Assembly: GCA_964016885.1 (NCBI GenBank)
Contig: OZ024743.1
Coordinates: 166,392,492 to 166,456,491, forward strand
Reading direction: 5' to 3'
Length of the DNA stretch: 64,000 bases
Source of the DNA: Eledone cirrhosa
Taxonomy: Eukaryota; Mollusca; Cephalopoda; Octopoda; Eledonidae
The notes below the pieces were generated by a model that did not search any database, was not told where the DNA came from, and saw only the letters and a list, made by a program, of their open reading frames with translations. A program made the translations under genes and the position numbers. Below are positions 22,380-33,990 of the stretch, in pieces. Every line of letters starts with the position of its first letter. Position 1 is the stretch's first letter.

Positions 22380-23215
22380 CAAGTAGCAAGTGCCCACAGG
22401 ATACTAGCTCCTTCTATTGCCCAGATGGTTCTATAGAAATAGTGGACACTTTCCGTTACCTGGGTGACAAAATCAGCAGTGGTGGAGGGTGCTCTGAAAG
22501 TACAGTAGCCAGAGTCAGAACAGGATGGAAAAAGTTCAGAGAGCACTGTTGGCCACAAAAGGTTTCTCTCTAAAAATGAAAGGCAGATTGTATGATGCCT
22601 GTATATGAACAGCAATGTTACATGGAAGTGAGACATGGGCATTGTGTGCAGAGGACCTGCACAGACTGGAAAACAACGAAGCATGCATGTTCCGTTGGAT
22701 GTATAAAAAAGTGCTGGCCGATCAATATTGATGGAAGTTACGGAGAAAAACCTGGGACGATTTGATAAATTCCGACCTTACACACTTGCACCTCTCTAAG
22801 ACAATCACTGAACCGAGATCTTTGGTGCCACACAGTAATATAGAAGATGTACAGTAGGCACCTTTTAACCAAATATACACGCCGACCCACTACGCCTACT
22901 CCATCTTCCCATTCCCACCAACACCACCCTTTCTCTGTAAAGTTATGTTGCTACCACAACATCCAGTCCAAACTAATGCGGTCGTGTAGGAGTCACGACA
23001 AAAAAAACACATAATGTGATCATGTAGGTAACACGGCAAAAACCTCCCAGTCCACTCTGTAAATGTGGTTGGTGTTAGGAAGGGCATCCAGCCGTAGAAA
23101 CCTGCCAGACAGTCCTATATGAGCGAGACACGGTCACCCAACCAATTTTGCCTCAAGTGGGACAATTCCCGTCTAACCCATGCTAGCGTGGAAGATAGTT
23201 GTTTAACGATGATAA
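22380..23215 (+). mobile_element. Family 1 RTE-like LINE, 3' fragment
   Basis: Plus strand, starting at SSKCPQDTSSFYCPDGSIEI just after the finger. It runs through the C-terminal region with frameshifts and a ~150-base deletion after RWM. The 3' UTR ends near 23215 in GATGATAATTATA. Confidence 0.8.
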
Positions 23216-23233
23216 TTATATATATATATATTT

Positions 23234-25043
23234 ACACACAATATAAATCTTGGGTACACAAAAAATGTAGTGGAATAATGAGTAGACTAACAGGAAGGGA
23301 AGACATTGTATGTAAAAGATGCACTGGGTTAACTGAGAAGAGTGTCGGTGATATAAACCTTTTCCAGTCACAGGAAGGGTCCATAAAAGTGGTTGATAGC
23401 TTCTGCTATCTAGTTGATGTAATTTGCATACAAAAAGACGACTGTATGACGCTTGCGTGTGAAATGCGATGCTTCATGGTAGCGAAAAATAAGCTGTGAC
23501 TGCAGAGAACGTGTAGACTGGAGAAATGAAACAACCAAAGTCAACTTGACAAAGACTAAGGTCCTTGTAAGTAGACGAGAAAACAGAACCCAGATCCCCT
23601 CAGGGAAATGGCCTTGCTCAGTATGTAGGAAAGGTGTAGGTAGGAACTCAATTCTCTGCCCCAAATGCAAACAATGGGTACACAAGAGATGTAGTAGGAT
23701 CTCAGGAAGTTTAACAAGAATGTAGGCTTCACATGTAGCAGCTGTGCTGGGACAGCAAGCAGCAAACAGCCACAGGAAACAAGTACCACCAATCTGTGGG
23801 AGGGCTCTGTAGAAACAGTAGACAGCTTCTGCTACCTAGGTGACCGAATTAGCAGCGGAGGTGGGTGTTCAGAAAGTACAATAACTAGGGTAAGAACGGG
23901 ATGGAAAAAGTTCAGGGAACTACTGTCACTGCTAGCTGCAAAAGGCTTCTCCCTCAAAATGAAAGGCAGACTATATGATGCGTGTATCCGAACAGCAATG
24001 TTACATGGTAGTGAGATCTGGGCGCTGAAGGTGGAAGACTTACGTAGATTAGAAAGAAACGAAGCCTGCATGCTCCGATGGATGTGTAATAGTAATATAC
24101 GCGAACGGCAAAGCATAAATGAATTGAGAGAGAGACTGAGCATAAGAGGAATCAAATGCTGTGTGCAGGAGAGGCGGTTGCGTTGGTATGGACATGTGAT
24201 GCATATGAAGGATGATAGCTGCATAAAAAGGTGCAGAGCACTAGAAGTCAATGGAAACCGCGGAGTGGGGAGACCCAAGAAGACCTGGGATGAGGTGATA
24301 AAAGCTGACCTTACCCAATTACACCTCTCAAAGGCGATGACACACGACCGTGACCTCTGGCGTCACGCAGTAATACAGAGTACCCAACCTCCCATGGGTA
24401 CAAGCTGAAGCATATAGACAATATGCCCCCACACCCTCCCACTGCAAAGTGGTCGTGGAGGTGCCACGGCAAAAAAGCACCCAGCCCTTACACAGTAAAG
24501 TGGACGTGTAGGCGCCACGGAAAAAAGCACCCAGCACTCACTGTAAATGAGGGTGGTGTTAGGAAGGGCATCCAGCTGTAGAAATCAAGCCAAAATCAGT
24601 TCCTGTGTGAGCAAGGCATGGTCAGCCGACCAGACACTGCCCACAACAGGACAACCCGTCTAACCCATGCTAGCATGGAAGAACGGACGTAAAACGGTGA
24701 TGATGATGATGATGATGCTCCATTGGAGTGTAAGAGAAAGGCAGAGATTGGATGAGTTCAGGGAGAAGATGGTGTTAAGAGGAATCTGATGTAGTGGCAG
24801 GAGAGAAGAATGTGTAGGGATGGACATGTGATGCATATGGACAATGATCACTGGGTGAAGAAATCCCAGTGGAAGGAAGCCACAATAGAGGTAGACCAAA
24901 ACAGACCTAGGCAGGGGTTGTGAGAGCTGACCTCAAATCACTGAGACTCCCAGAGATGACGACGGAATGCAAAGAGTGGAGAGATGCCTTGCTCATGCAA
25001 GAGTGGAAAAACGGACGTAAAAACAATGATGATGATGATGATG
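23234..25043 (+). mobile_element. Family 2 RTE-like LINE fragment, split by a family 1 copy
   Basis: Family 2 sequence (SWVHKKCSGIMSRLTGREDI) occupies 23234-23536. It resumes at 24718 (CTCCATTGGAGTGTAAG, equivalent to MLHWSV) and continues to an ATG tail at 25043. The two parts meet in the LERNE...MLRW region, so they were once one element. Several stops and a deletion are present. Confidence 0.8.
23537..24717 (+). mobile_element. Family 1 RTE-like LINE nested in family 2
   Basis: A 5'-truncated copy starting at VNLTKTKVLVSRRENRTQIP. It includes the PHD-like finger (CSVCRKGVGRNSILCPKCKQ) and an open C-terminal frame from 23959 to 24408. The 3' UTR has ~48-bp units, and an ATG tail ends at 24717. 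The tail abuts the ATGCTCC of the host LINE, consistent with priming at an ATG-containing site. Confidence 0.9.
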
Positions 25044-25125
25044 GTGACACACGTCCTATAAGAATATGTAAGACAGTTTAATGTTTCTCAGGTAACCCAT
25101 GTATACAGAGAAACACAAGAATTAC

Positions 25126-25206
25126 CGTTTTTCATTATTTTTGTGAATCATAGCCTGCAACTCCACAATAGATGGTGAATGCTTGTCACAGATTCTGGCA
25201 GTCATA
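25126..25206 (-). CDS. TTF2: TTF2 exon, middle of the N-terminal GRF-type region
   Basis: An 81-base minus-strand exon with a strong acceptor (TGTTTTTCTTTTTCAG|T) and donor (AAACG|GTAATTC). It begins with one base completing the Ser codon left by the upstream exon (AG+T) and ends with two bases completed by the next (CG+G, Arg). The 26 whole codons read MTARICDKHSPSIVELQ then AMIHKNNEK. The Cys/His with IVELQ matches the part of TTF2 where a conserved HxxxVVELQ-like segment follows the zinc finger. Only this frame is open across the exon. Two clean splice sites with matching phase on both sides make chance unlikely. Confidence 0.8.
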
Positions 25207-25726
25207 CTGAAAAAGAAAAACATAGTCATGTATCAAGTCGCTTAAATCTCAACATCCTGTACTGATTTAGCAGTAAATATCAGAAAATAGGTTTGTTAAT
25301 TCAAATGTTTATAGTGTTTTTACTCATGGACAGATTGTGAAAATTTACAAAATAAGGGTGAATATTTTAATTTGTAATGTGATGCAGTCAGTGTGATGTT
25401 TTGTCCTTTTCAAGAATGTCTTGCTAATGTGGTTTCATGTGGTGCTGAACATTAAAACTGATCCTGATTATGATAGTGGTAGTAGTGGTAGAGGCAGTAA
25501 TAACAGTACAAAGTTGATGATGATAATGTTTAAGCTCAGTTCAGTCCTAATTGAGCAGACCATTCCATCTATTTCCAAGGATTGACCATTCCATCTATTT
25601 TTCAGTCACAGTTGAATTATCCAATGCGTCCTTTACTTTTCAGGACAAAAGTTTATCATTTGAGAGAGATCTAGCTAATATTTGCAGGAGTTGGAATGAC
25701 CACATGGAAGCTCTCTTATTGACCTA
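25207..25726. other. Intronic sequence without recognised genes
   Basis: Upstream of the 25126-25206 exon on the minus strand, so inside the TTF2 intron. It has a short GATGATGAT-like stretch and a duplicated GACCATTCCATCTATTT at about 25557 and 25584. Nothing else is recognised. Confidence 0.5.
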
Positions 25727-26700
25727 TTAGTTTTAGTGAGGCAACTACAAGAGAAGTTCCTAGCCAAGAATAAGTTTCGACTATGGAAACAGAATTTGGA
25801 ATCAAAAGGTCAGAGAGTAAACTTAGCCAAAACTAAAGTTCTAGTAAGTAGGAAAGAAGATAGGACCCTGATTCCTTCAGGGAAATGGCCCTGCTCAATA
25901 TGTAGAAAAGGAGTAGGCATAAACTCTATACAATGTACACAATGTAAATCTTGGGTACACAATGTAGTGGGATAACAGGTAGATTAACAAGAAGGGAGAA
26001 CTTTTAATATAGAAGATGCACAAGGGTAATCAAGGGGAAGAGTATCAGTGATATAAACCTTTTTACAATCAAAGAAAGGATTCATAGAAGAGGCTGATAG
26101 CTTCTGCTATCTAGATGACTTAATCAACAGCGGAGGAAGGTGCTCTGAGAGCATAATAGCTAGAATAAGGATAAGATGGAAGAAGTTTAGAGAGCTACTA
26201 CCACTGTTGACCACAAAAGGTTTTTCCCTGTGTAAAAAAACCGACTGTAAGACATCTGTATATAAAGAGTGATGCTGCATGGTAGTGAAACATGGGCAGT
26301 GACTGCAGAAGACATCCGTAGGCAGGAGAGAAATGAAGCAACCATGCTTTATTGGATGTGCAATGTTAACATGAGAGAAAAGCAGAGCTGGATGAACTGA
26401 GGGAGAAACTGGGTTTGAGAGGAATCTGAAGCGGTGTGCAGAATAGAAGGCTATGTTGGTTTGGACATGTGAAGTGCATGGATGATGATTGATTGGGGAA
26501 GAAATCCCAGTGGAGGGAAACTACAGTAGAGGTAGACCAAGAAAGACCTGGGCAAAGGTGGTGAGAACTGATCTCAAATCGCTGAGACTCACAGAAGAGA
26601 TGAAGTAACATGACAAGTGGGTACATGCTGTACTGAAAAGGACCCATTTAACCCATGCAAGCATGGAAAAATGGATGTAAAAGCAATGATGATGATGTTG
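25727..26700 (+). mobile_element. Family 2 RTE-like LINE with the RT catalytic region deleted
   Basis: Plus strand. Reads VRQLQEKFLAKNK then directly FRLWKQNLESKGQRVNLAKT, so everything between, including YADD, is gone. The finger starts intact (CSICRKGVGINSIQCTQCKS). The C-terminal region is full of stops, and an ATG-type tail ends at about 26700. Confidence 0.85.
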
Positions 26701-26893
26701 ATAGTAGTTGTGATGGTTATTTCACATCTAATTTTCCCTGTTTTATGTGCATGGCAGTCAAAACACCACACTGTGTTTTATTTCATAAAGAAACAAAACA
26801 AAATTGAATCTAAATAAAGACTAGCAACATTAGCAGTAGAAGAAACAGGTAGTGGGGATAACATGTCTATGAGTCAGAGCTTGAGAGTGCCTG

Positions 26894-29512
26894 TCATCAT
26901 CATCATCATCATTTTACGTCCGCTTTTCCCTGCTTGCAAGGGTGGGACGGGTCTTATTCAGCACAGCATCTCTCCACTCGTCACGGTCCTTCGTCATCTC
27001 CACCGTGAGCTTCAATGATCTGAGGTCTGTTCTCACCACCTCCGCCCATGTTTTTCGTGGTTTTCCTCTACGTCTTCCTTCAACTGGCATTTCCTGGCAC
27101 TTCTTCACCCATCGGTCATCCTCCATGCGCATCACATGTCCATACCACCTCAGTCTCCTCTCCCGTACACTACATTCTATCCCTCTCAGACACAGTTTCT
27201 CTCTCAACACATTTATGCTGGGTCATTCACGCACATCCAACGGAGCATGCTTGCCTCATTTCTCTCCAGCCGTCGCATATCCTCTGCAGTTGCTGCCCAT
27301 GTCTCACTACCATGCAGCATCGTGCTCCTCACACAGGCATCATACAACCGGCCTTTCGTACGCAGGGAGAAACCCTTCTTCGTCAACAGAGGAAGCAGCT
27401 CCCTAAACTTCTTCCAACCCGTCCTTATTCTAGATACTATTGCCTCGGAACACCCTCCTCCCATGCTAATCTGATCTCCTAGGTACCGGAAGCTATCCAC
27501 CACTTCTATAGCGCCCTCCTGCATCTGAAAAATGTGTCTATCAATGCGACTTCTACTGTCTAATTTCCCTGTACATCTACTGCATACATATTTCTCCCTA
27601 CCTGTTAGTTTGCCTGCTATCCCGCTACATCTCTTGTGTACACAGGATCTGCATATCGAACATGGGCATTTCCCTGACGGAATCAGGGTTTTGTCCTCTT
27701 TTCTACTCATCAACACTTTTGTCTTAGCTAGGTTCACTCTCAGTCCTCTTGCTTCCAACTGCTGTTTCCATAGCCAGAATTTATTCTCTAGCTCCTCTAC
27801 TGATTCTGCTATAAGAACCAGATCGTCAGCATAGAGAAGTTCCCATGGACAGCCAGTCTTAAACTCTTCTGTTATGGCTTGGAGGACTATAATGAACAAG
27901 AGCGGGCTGAGGACCGAACCTCGATGTACTCCTACTTGTATCTGGAATTCCTCACTAAACTCCATTCCTACCCTGACTTTACTGAGAGTACCTCTGTACA
28001 AAGTTTGCACTGTCCTCACAAGCCATTCCTCAACCCTTCCTTAGGAACCACCAGATGACAGATCGGGGAACCCTATCAAAGGCCTTCTCTAGGTCAACAA
28101 AGCCTAAGTATAGTGGCTTATTTTTCTCTAAGAACCTCTCTTGCAATTGTCTCACCAAGAAGAGGGCATCTGTTGTACTCTTCCCAGGCACAAAACCAAA
28201 CTGCATCTCATCTAGTTTGACCCTTTCTCTAATTAGTTGCGCTAATATCCTTTCTGCCACTTTCATAACCTGATCCATCAGTTTTATGCCCCTATTATTG
28301 CTCCTCTCCAGAGCATCCCCTTTACCTTTGTAGCAATTTATGAGAATACTGCTGCACCAGTCTTTGGGTGTGACACCACCATATATAGCCTGATTGATGA
28401 TGCGTGCAACCAGTTTAGTGCCTATGTCCCCTGATGCCTTCAGCATCTCAGCAACTATTCCTGATGGTCCAGCAGCCTTACCATTTTTCATTTCCCTAAT
28501 CGCCTCTTGGACCCTATATTCGTCAATCTCAATAGTTGGACCCTCTGTCGGATCTACTGTGGGTAATTTCTCTCTCTCCCATTCGTTCTCCACATTCATC
28601 AGTCTCTCATAATGACATTTCCAGGCCTCTTTTTTCTGATCATTCGTGACACATTTATCTTTTTTCTGATCATCTCGGACACATTTATCTCCAACAACAT
28701 CCTGATTTGCATTGACACACTGCCTTGCAATGTGGAACACCGCACGCCTCTGATCTTCCCGTCACAGAACATTGGCAAACCTCCTACTCTCTGCCTCCCT
28801 GCGTGCTAAGTACACCTGATGTCTAGCTTCTCTCTTAGTGGCTACTCCCACCCTTTTTCCAAGCCTTCCATGCTAGTCTTTTGTCTCTAATGGCCTTATC
28901 TACCGTGCTGTTCCACCACCAGGCCACTCTCTGTCTGGTTGGAGCTCTGCTCCAGCCACAAGTTTCATCAGTAGCCTGCAGCAAGTTGTCACGTAAGAAA
29001 TTCCAGTTAGTATCTATGTCATACGTCTCTAAATCGACTTCTTTTTACATCTTGAAGGGCTTTCCTAAATTTGTATTTTAGTGAAAGGTCTTTTAGCTTC
29101 CAGACCTTTCTTCTCCACACCTTCCTGTATTTCTCATTCCATCTCTTGCTTACTGAGATATCACTAACGACTAACCTATGCTGTGGGGTACATTCTTCCC
29201 CAGGGTATGCCTTTGTATTAGACACTATCTGCCTGTCCCGCTGCCTAACTAGTAAGAAGTCAATCTGGCTTATGTGCTCACCAGATTTGTAGGTTATTAG
29301 GTGATTGGCAGGTTTCTGGAAGTTTGCGTTGCAAATAGTCAATGTACCTGCATCACAAAATTCAAGAAGTCTCACTCCTTCATTTCTTGAGCCATAACCG
29401 TGCCCACCATGTACCCCAGTGTAACCATCCTGGAGCTGTCCAACATGACCATTGAAGTCTCCTGCTAGCATAATGATGTCTCCGTCCTCTGTCATTGCGG
29501 TTGTCATACTCT
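26894..29512 (-). mobile_element. Family 2 RTE-like LINE, long copy, 5'-truncated
   Basis: Minus strand with an (ATG)n tail at 26894. It contains the C-terminal half of the endonuclease (AGDFNGHVGQLQDG; SQIDFLLVRQRDRQ; PQHRLVVSDIS), the linker (WWNSTV region) and a reverse transcriptase with an intact LLYADDLVLIAES. The finger (CSICRSCVHKRCSG) has lost its middle Cys pair. Frameshifts occur near 28025, 28790 and 29035. A small deletion at 27213-27235 removes the NVN after RWMC and shifts the frame. It fills part of the TTF2 intron just downstream of the first recognised exon. Confidence 0.9.
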
Positions 29513-29584
29513 GTGAGTATATAAACTAATCCAGCACCTGTAGACTGACATAGTAAAAAAAAAAGGAAAGAAAGGTACTCTTAC

Positions 29585-29693
29585 CTGCATGGCTGAACAA
29601 ACTGACAACGAGATTTATGTACACTGCAGATGTAAAAACTCTTTCCATAATTGGATCCACATTTCGCTCCTGTTTTCAAGTAACATTCTTTTT
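29585..29693 (-). CDS. TTF2: TTF2 exon, GRF-type zinc finger core
   Basis: A 109-base minus-strand exon with a consensus donor (TGCAG|GTAAGAG) and acceptor (TATATACAG|AA). It encodes KECYLKTGAKCGSNYGKSFY then ICSVHKSRCQFVQPC. The run CYLKTG, G-N-GKSFY-x-C and C-x-FV is the hallmark of the N-terminal GRF zinc finger of TTF2/lodestar proteins, with Cys ligands here at the CYL, FYIC and SRC positions. It ends with two bases (AG) that the 25206-25126 exon completes. The preceding exon must end with one base; I could not locate it. GRF fingers bind nucleic acid. TTF2 as a whole is an SNF2-like ATPase acting in the nucleus, and none of its helicase motifs lie in this window. Confidence 0.87.
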
Positions 29694-30535
29694 CTGTATA
29701 TATTATAAAGTAATAGTTAACATTTTTATTATAAACACTATTAAATAGTATTACCTCTATAAACAACAATCCCGGTACAAAAATTAAAACGGGGGATCAT
29801 GAACCAAGTGAAAAGTTTCTTTCACTACTTTTTTAACCTTCTTTAAAAAGGCAAGGTGGTAAATTACCCCTGCTTACATCTTCCCATTTTTTTCCATCAC
29901 CACAGGTATTTTGACTGATTTATTCAACTATTATTCAAGTTATCTGCATTGTGGCAATTATATTTCCAAATGCAAATATATATGTATCAGTATTATATAT
30001 ATGCATGTGTGTGAATAGAATTTTAACATAAGTACTATAAATTACCTGAAAGACAACCCTTTAAAAGACTTTTTCAAGTAAATATCAGAATTTGCCACTC
30101 TATTATCTCTATACAAGTAGAAATAGGAAAAATAAATATATTTGTCTGTAGGTAAAATGATGGACATTAAATGATGAAATATATTTGTTTTGCAAGGTTT
30201 TTGATATGAAATTGTGTCGAAACAAATATTGTTATACTTGGGGAGGGTCATATTGTAATATTGCCAGAAATAATAACAGAACACACTCACTGTTTGGTTG
30301 GTTTTCGCTTCTGTATCTTTTATATCTCCATAGTTAATTTATTTGGCAATCAATGTTTATCATTGATTGACCAGTGGTTAAAAATACAGATATAAATAAA
30401 TATATATAGTCTATCAAAGTTCTTTCGTTGCACATCTGCAACATCATCAGTGGTACTATTATGTTTCCTCCTATTGTATGTCTACGCCATTTTTATTTTA
30501 ATTAATTAATTTATTTTTTCTTGTCTCTGTCTCTG
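29694..30535. other. Intronic or upstream sequence with a ribozyme-like motif
   Basis: AT-rich. On the minus strand 30423-30450 reads CTGATGA, then a T, a GTTGC/GCAAC hairpin, then GAAA. This resembles part of a hammerhead core but has one extra base and no clear stem III. No coding exon is supported, though a short open stretch with a GAG|GTAATA donor near 29747 could be considered. Confidence 0.4.
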
Positions 30536-32250
30536 CGTGGAATGGAGGAAGTAGAAAACACTACCAGGGTGCTAGGAGAAAAGCTAGGCGACAGGTATAT
30601 GAGGAACAAAAACGTGAGGTGTTCAGGATTGCGAGACAGTTTATCAGGGAAAATTGTGATGTTGATGGAGAGAAGTTTGTCCAAGATGATAATGGTGTAC
30701 TTGCCCTCACTGATGCTGAAAAGAAGATAGCATTGAAGTGTCACTATGAAAGACTACTGAATGAGGAGAATGCATGGGAAGAAGATAGTTTGCCCCAAGT
30801 AAACCCAACAGAGGAATTGGCAGTACAAGTCAGCAGTAGTATACTAAGTAAAGCCTGGACCTTCTGGGACAGTTGCTGAGATGCTGAAAGCATCAGGGAT
30901 GGTGGGTCACACCCTAACCACTTGTATTTTAAACCAAGTATTACAAAATGGTGTCATACCCAATGACTGGTGTAGCATCATCATCGTCAACTGCAACAAG
31001 GGCAAAGGAGATACCCTAAACAGAAGAAACTATAGAAGTATCAAGTTGAAGGTCATGAAGGTCTCGGAAAAAGCTATAGCACAACTAATCAGAGACCAAG
31101 TTAACCAAGATGAGATGCAGTTTGGATTTGGCCTAGGTAAAAGTACCACTGATGCTTTCTTCCTTGTGAGGCGACTGCAGGAGAAGTACCTAGCTGAAGG
31201 TAAACCTCTATACTGATGGGCTCTAAGTAAACATGGAGTAGATGAGAAACCATGTATAGAGGAACAGTCAGCAAGGCTAGAATTAACGACTATATTGAAG
31301 AATTTAGCGTGCTGGTAGAAGTACATCAAGGGTCCATTCTGAGCCCTCTTCTGTTTATTATTATGCTGCAGGCTATAACAGAAGAGTTTAAGACTGGCTG
31401 CCCATCGGAGCTTCTGTATGCCGATAATCTAACCGTTATAGGTGAATCTATGGCAGAACTAGAGAAGAAATTCCAAACCTGGAAGCAAGGCCTAGAATCT
31501 AAAAATCTTAAAGTCAATCTGGCAAAGACCAAAGTCCTAGCATGTAGAAAGGATAACAGGGCCCAGATTACCTCAGAGAACGGCCTTGCTAAGTATTCAA
31601 GAAAGAAGTAGAAACTCCATCATATGCTCCAAATGCAAACTATGGGTATACAAGAGATGTAGTGGGATTTTAGGTAGGCTAACAAAGAATGCGTTTTTTA
31701 TGCGGCCATTGCACATGTGCCGTAAGTAGCAATATCCTACAGTATATTAACTCCTTTAAATGCCTAGAGGGTTCGATAGTAGTAGCTGATAGTTTCTGTT
31801 ACCTGGGCAACCAAATTAACAGTGGAGGTGGATGTTCCGAAAGTACTGTAGCTATAGTGAGAATGGGATGGAGAAAGTTAAGGGAGCTACTACTGCTGTT
31901 AGCTACAAAAGGTGTTTCCCTCAAAATGAAGGGCAGATTGTATGATGCGTGTATATGAACAGCAATGTGGCATGGCAGTGAGACCTGGGCGTTGTGTGCA
32001 GAGGACCTACGAAGATTGGAAAGAAATGCTTCGATGGATGTGTAATAGTAATATACATGAATGGCAAAGTATAAATGAACTGAGAGAGAAACTGAGTATA
32101 AAAGGAATCAGATGCAGTATACAGGAAAGGAGAATGCATTAGTATGGACATGTGATGCATATGAAGTATGACAGCTGTATAAAAAGGTGCAGAGGGCTAA
32201 TGGAAGCTATGGTGTAAGAAGACCTAGGAAGACTTGAGGTGAGAAAAACT
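30536..32250 (+). mobile_element. Family 1 RTE-like LINE, truncated at both ends
   Basis: Plus strand from the linker (ARRKARRQVYEE) through RT to the C-terminal region. The catalytic box reads LLYADNLTVIGES, so the second Asp is Asn. Other damage: loss of SIIKAIKDMKTGKA near 30860, loss of the LEKAFDRVP block near 31215, and a frameshift in the finger at 31610. It ends without a 3' UTR or tail at GRPRKT-like sequence. Confidence 0.85.
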
Positions 32251-32284
32251 AAGCTTGCAGGTTGAAACATAAATCTTGTATGGC

Positions 32285-32605
32285 CTAAAGAAAAACTAAC
32301 CCCCGAATGACATCTAGCTGCTTTCTATTTCTCTTTATCTCGGTTGGCGTCAGTAGTCTGGAGAGGCTGGCGAGTTTGTGGTGAAGTGAGATAAGTTTTT
32401 CTTTAGGCCCTTCGACTCTGATTTCTTGGGAGAAAAGCATCACTTCTACCTGCTCAAGCAAGTAGAGAGATGTAGCACTTAGCAAACTTCGGCCGTGTCG
32501 ACAAAGGCCAGACAATTCTTCCAGCAGCACTTCAACCACACACAAAATCATCTGTCTCTTCATATAGAAAACACAGAAGCCTTTTTCTTTAAACACTATA
32601 TTCAT
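32285..32605 (-). CDS. Unrecognised 106-codon open frame
   Basis: Minus-strand frame starting MNIVFKEKGFCVFYMKRQM and ending RNRKQLDVIRGLVFL. The middle is Leu-rich and helical-looking (VVEVLLEELSGLC; LLEQVEVMLFSQEIRVEG). A GGG|GTTAGT donor lies eight codons before the stop, so it could be a coding exon ending there, with an ATG in fair context (CACAAATGA). Base composition is less AT-rich than the flanks. I do not recognise the protein. It lies upstream of the TTF2 exons on the same strand but shows no TTF2 feature. Alternatives are a piece of a transposon I do not know, or chance. Confidence 0.35.
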   Translation of the reverse strand: MNIVFKEKGFCVFYMKRQMILCVVEVLLEELSGLCRHGRSLLSATSLYLLEQVEVMLFSQEIRVEGPKEKLISLHHKLASLSRLLTPTEIKRNRKQLDVIRGLVFL

Positions 32606-32947
32606 TTGTGAGTGATACCATCAAACTTTATATTTTTATGATTCTAAGTGATGATATTCTTTTTCCTTTTTACTGAAGTGAAGTTATAATATATATCTAA
32701 CCAAAATTATTGTATTTATCGTATTTATCATCCTCTTTCCCAACAATCGTTAACGTCGCTTCATATATATTGCATTATAATGATTGTTCAATGAATTATA
32801 CTATTATATTTTTATACACGGCTTAGACATTATATTTGTAATGTTCTTCTTCACGTAAATCACAATATACGTTATATATATATGCCTCATATACATAGTA
32901 CGTCTTATATATGTTGGCAGTAGCACTAATATAGCGTTATTCATAAT

Positions 32948-33131
32948 TGTTTCTACTTTAGGCACAAGGCCACCAATTACCCAGTGCATTACTGGTACTT
33001 TATTTTATCGACCCCGTAAGGATGAAAGGCAAAGTCAACCTCGGCGGGATTTGAACTCAGATCGTAAAGGGACGTAACTATGCTGGAAAGCATGGGGTCC
33101 GACCCTCTACCGATACTGCCAATCCACTGCC
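32948..33131 (-). mobile_element. tRNA-derived SINE with 10-bp target duplication
   Basis: Full-length minus-strand copy flanked by TATTCATAAT at 32938-32947 and 33132-33141. A and B boxes are intact. Confidence 0.9.
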
Positions 33132-33369
33132 TATTCATAATAGGGATGCATATGAAAACATATGCGATGTTTATGTACAATAGACGTATGAGGGCTTCGC
33201 TATGAAATAAAAACATTTTCATAGTAAATCTCTTGTTTATTGAACATAAACATATCGTATATGTTTTCATATACACCATTATTATTAACTTATATATTAG
33301 TATTGTATTTTACTAGAAATGTATACAATCTCTTAAATCTCAATGGGCCTCTTTAAGAGTGAGTGTTTA

Positions 33370-33990
33370 GTTTCAAGTTCATCGCCTGAAGAGAAATCTG
33401 TAAGTGCATGTCACAGGACTATCACAAGGTGCCTGTAGAGTTCGTCTAGAACCAGCAGGAATGACACGAGTCAGCACATACAGAAGGGAGGAGAAAGGCA
33501 TCCTTGACGGACCGAGCACTGAAACAGTTAGTTCGGATAGGTGGCAATTTACTGACCACTGAGCACCTGCTGGTGTACACTGCAACGATCAAGCATCAGT
33601 AGAGAGGACCGAAACTAGCTGCCTTGGGAACAGCCACTAAGTATCGATGGTCGATTCTATCGAAAGCTTTCAGAGTCCCACCGAAGAGAGGTTTACTCTA
33701 TGCGCTCTCTATGATCTATCGCATGAGGTGGAGGCTGTGCATAGATCTGGTTGGGATTGCTCACGTTTGCGCTTACCCCACCAGACACTTGCTGACAAGC
33801 CCAACCTTGTTGCTAGTACCTTGGCCAAAATCTTAAATTCTATGTTGGGTCGAAAATTCTTGATTACTTTCAACTTGTTCGCGTCTTTACTCATCAAGGA
33901 CTGCGAATTCTTCCGTTCTGCTGCCTGTTGCAGCTTCGAGGACACGTGCGTGAGTGTTCGGTAAAATGATGTAGAGAAATAGCCGAACAT
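33370..33990 (-). mobile_element. L1/Tx1-like LINE, RT fragment
   Basis: Minus strand. NFRP...FKILAKVLATRLGLSAS, then KAFDRIDHRYLVAVPKAA, then VNCHLSELTVSV and LLYVLT match consecutive RT blocks of L1/Tx1-type LINEs. There are frameshifts between blocks. The GC content is higher than the surroundings. There is no YADD block or tail. Confidence 0.75.

Noticed and set aside
29694..29806. Upstream TTF2 exon (MIPRFNFCTG...) joined by a ~60-base intron
   Set aside because: The phase would fit, but the intron would be very short and the peptide shows no TTF2 feature.
32285..32605. First exon of TTF2
   Set aside because: It lacks the expected Arg-Cys/His-Gly before the zinc finger, and its frame shows no TTF2 similarity.
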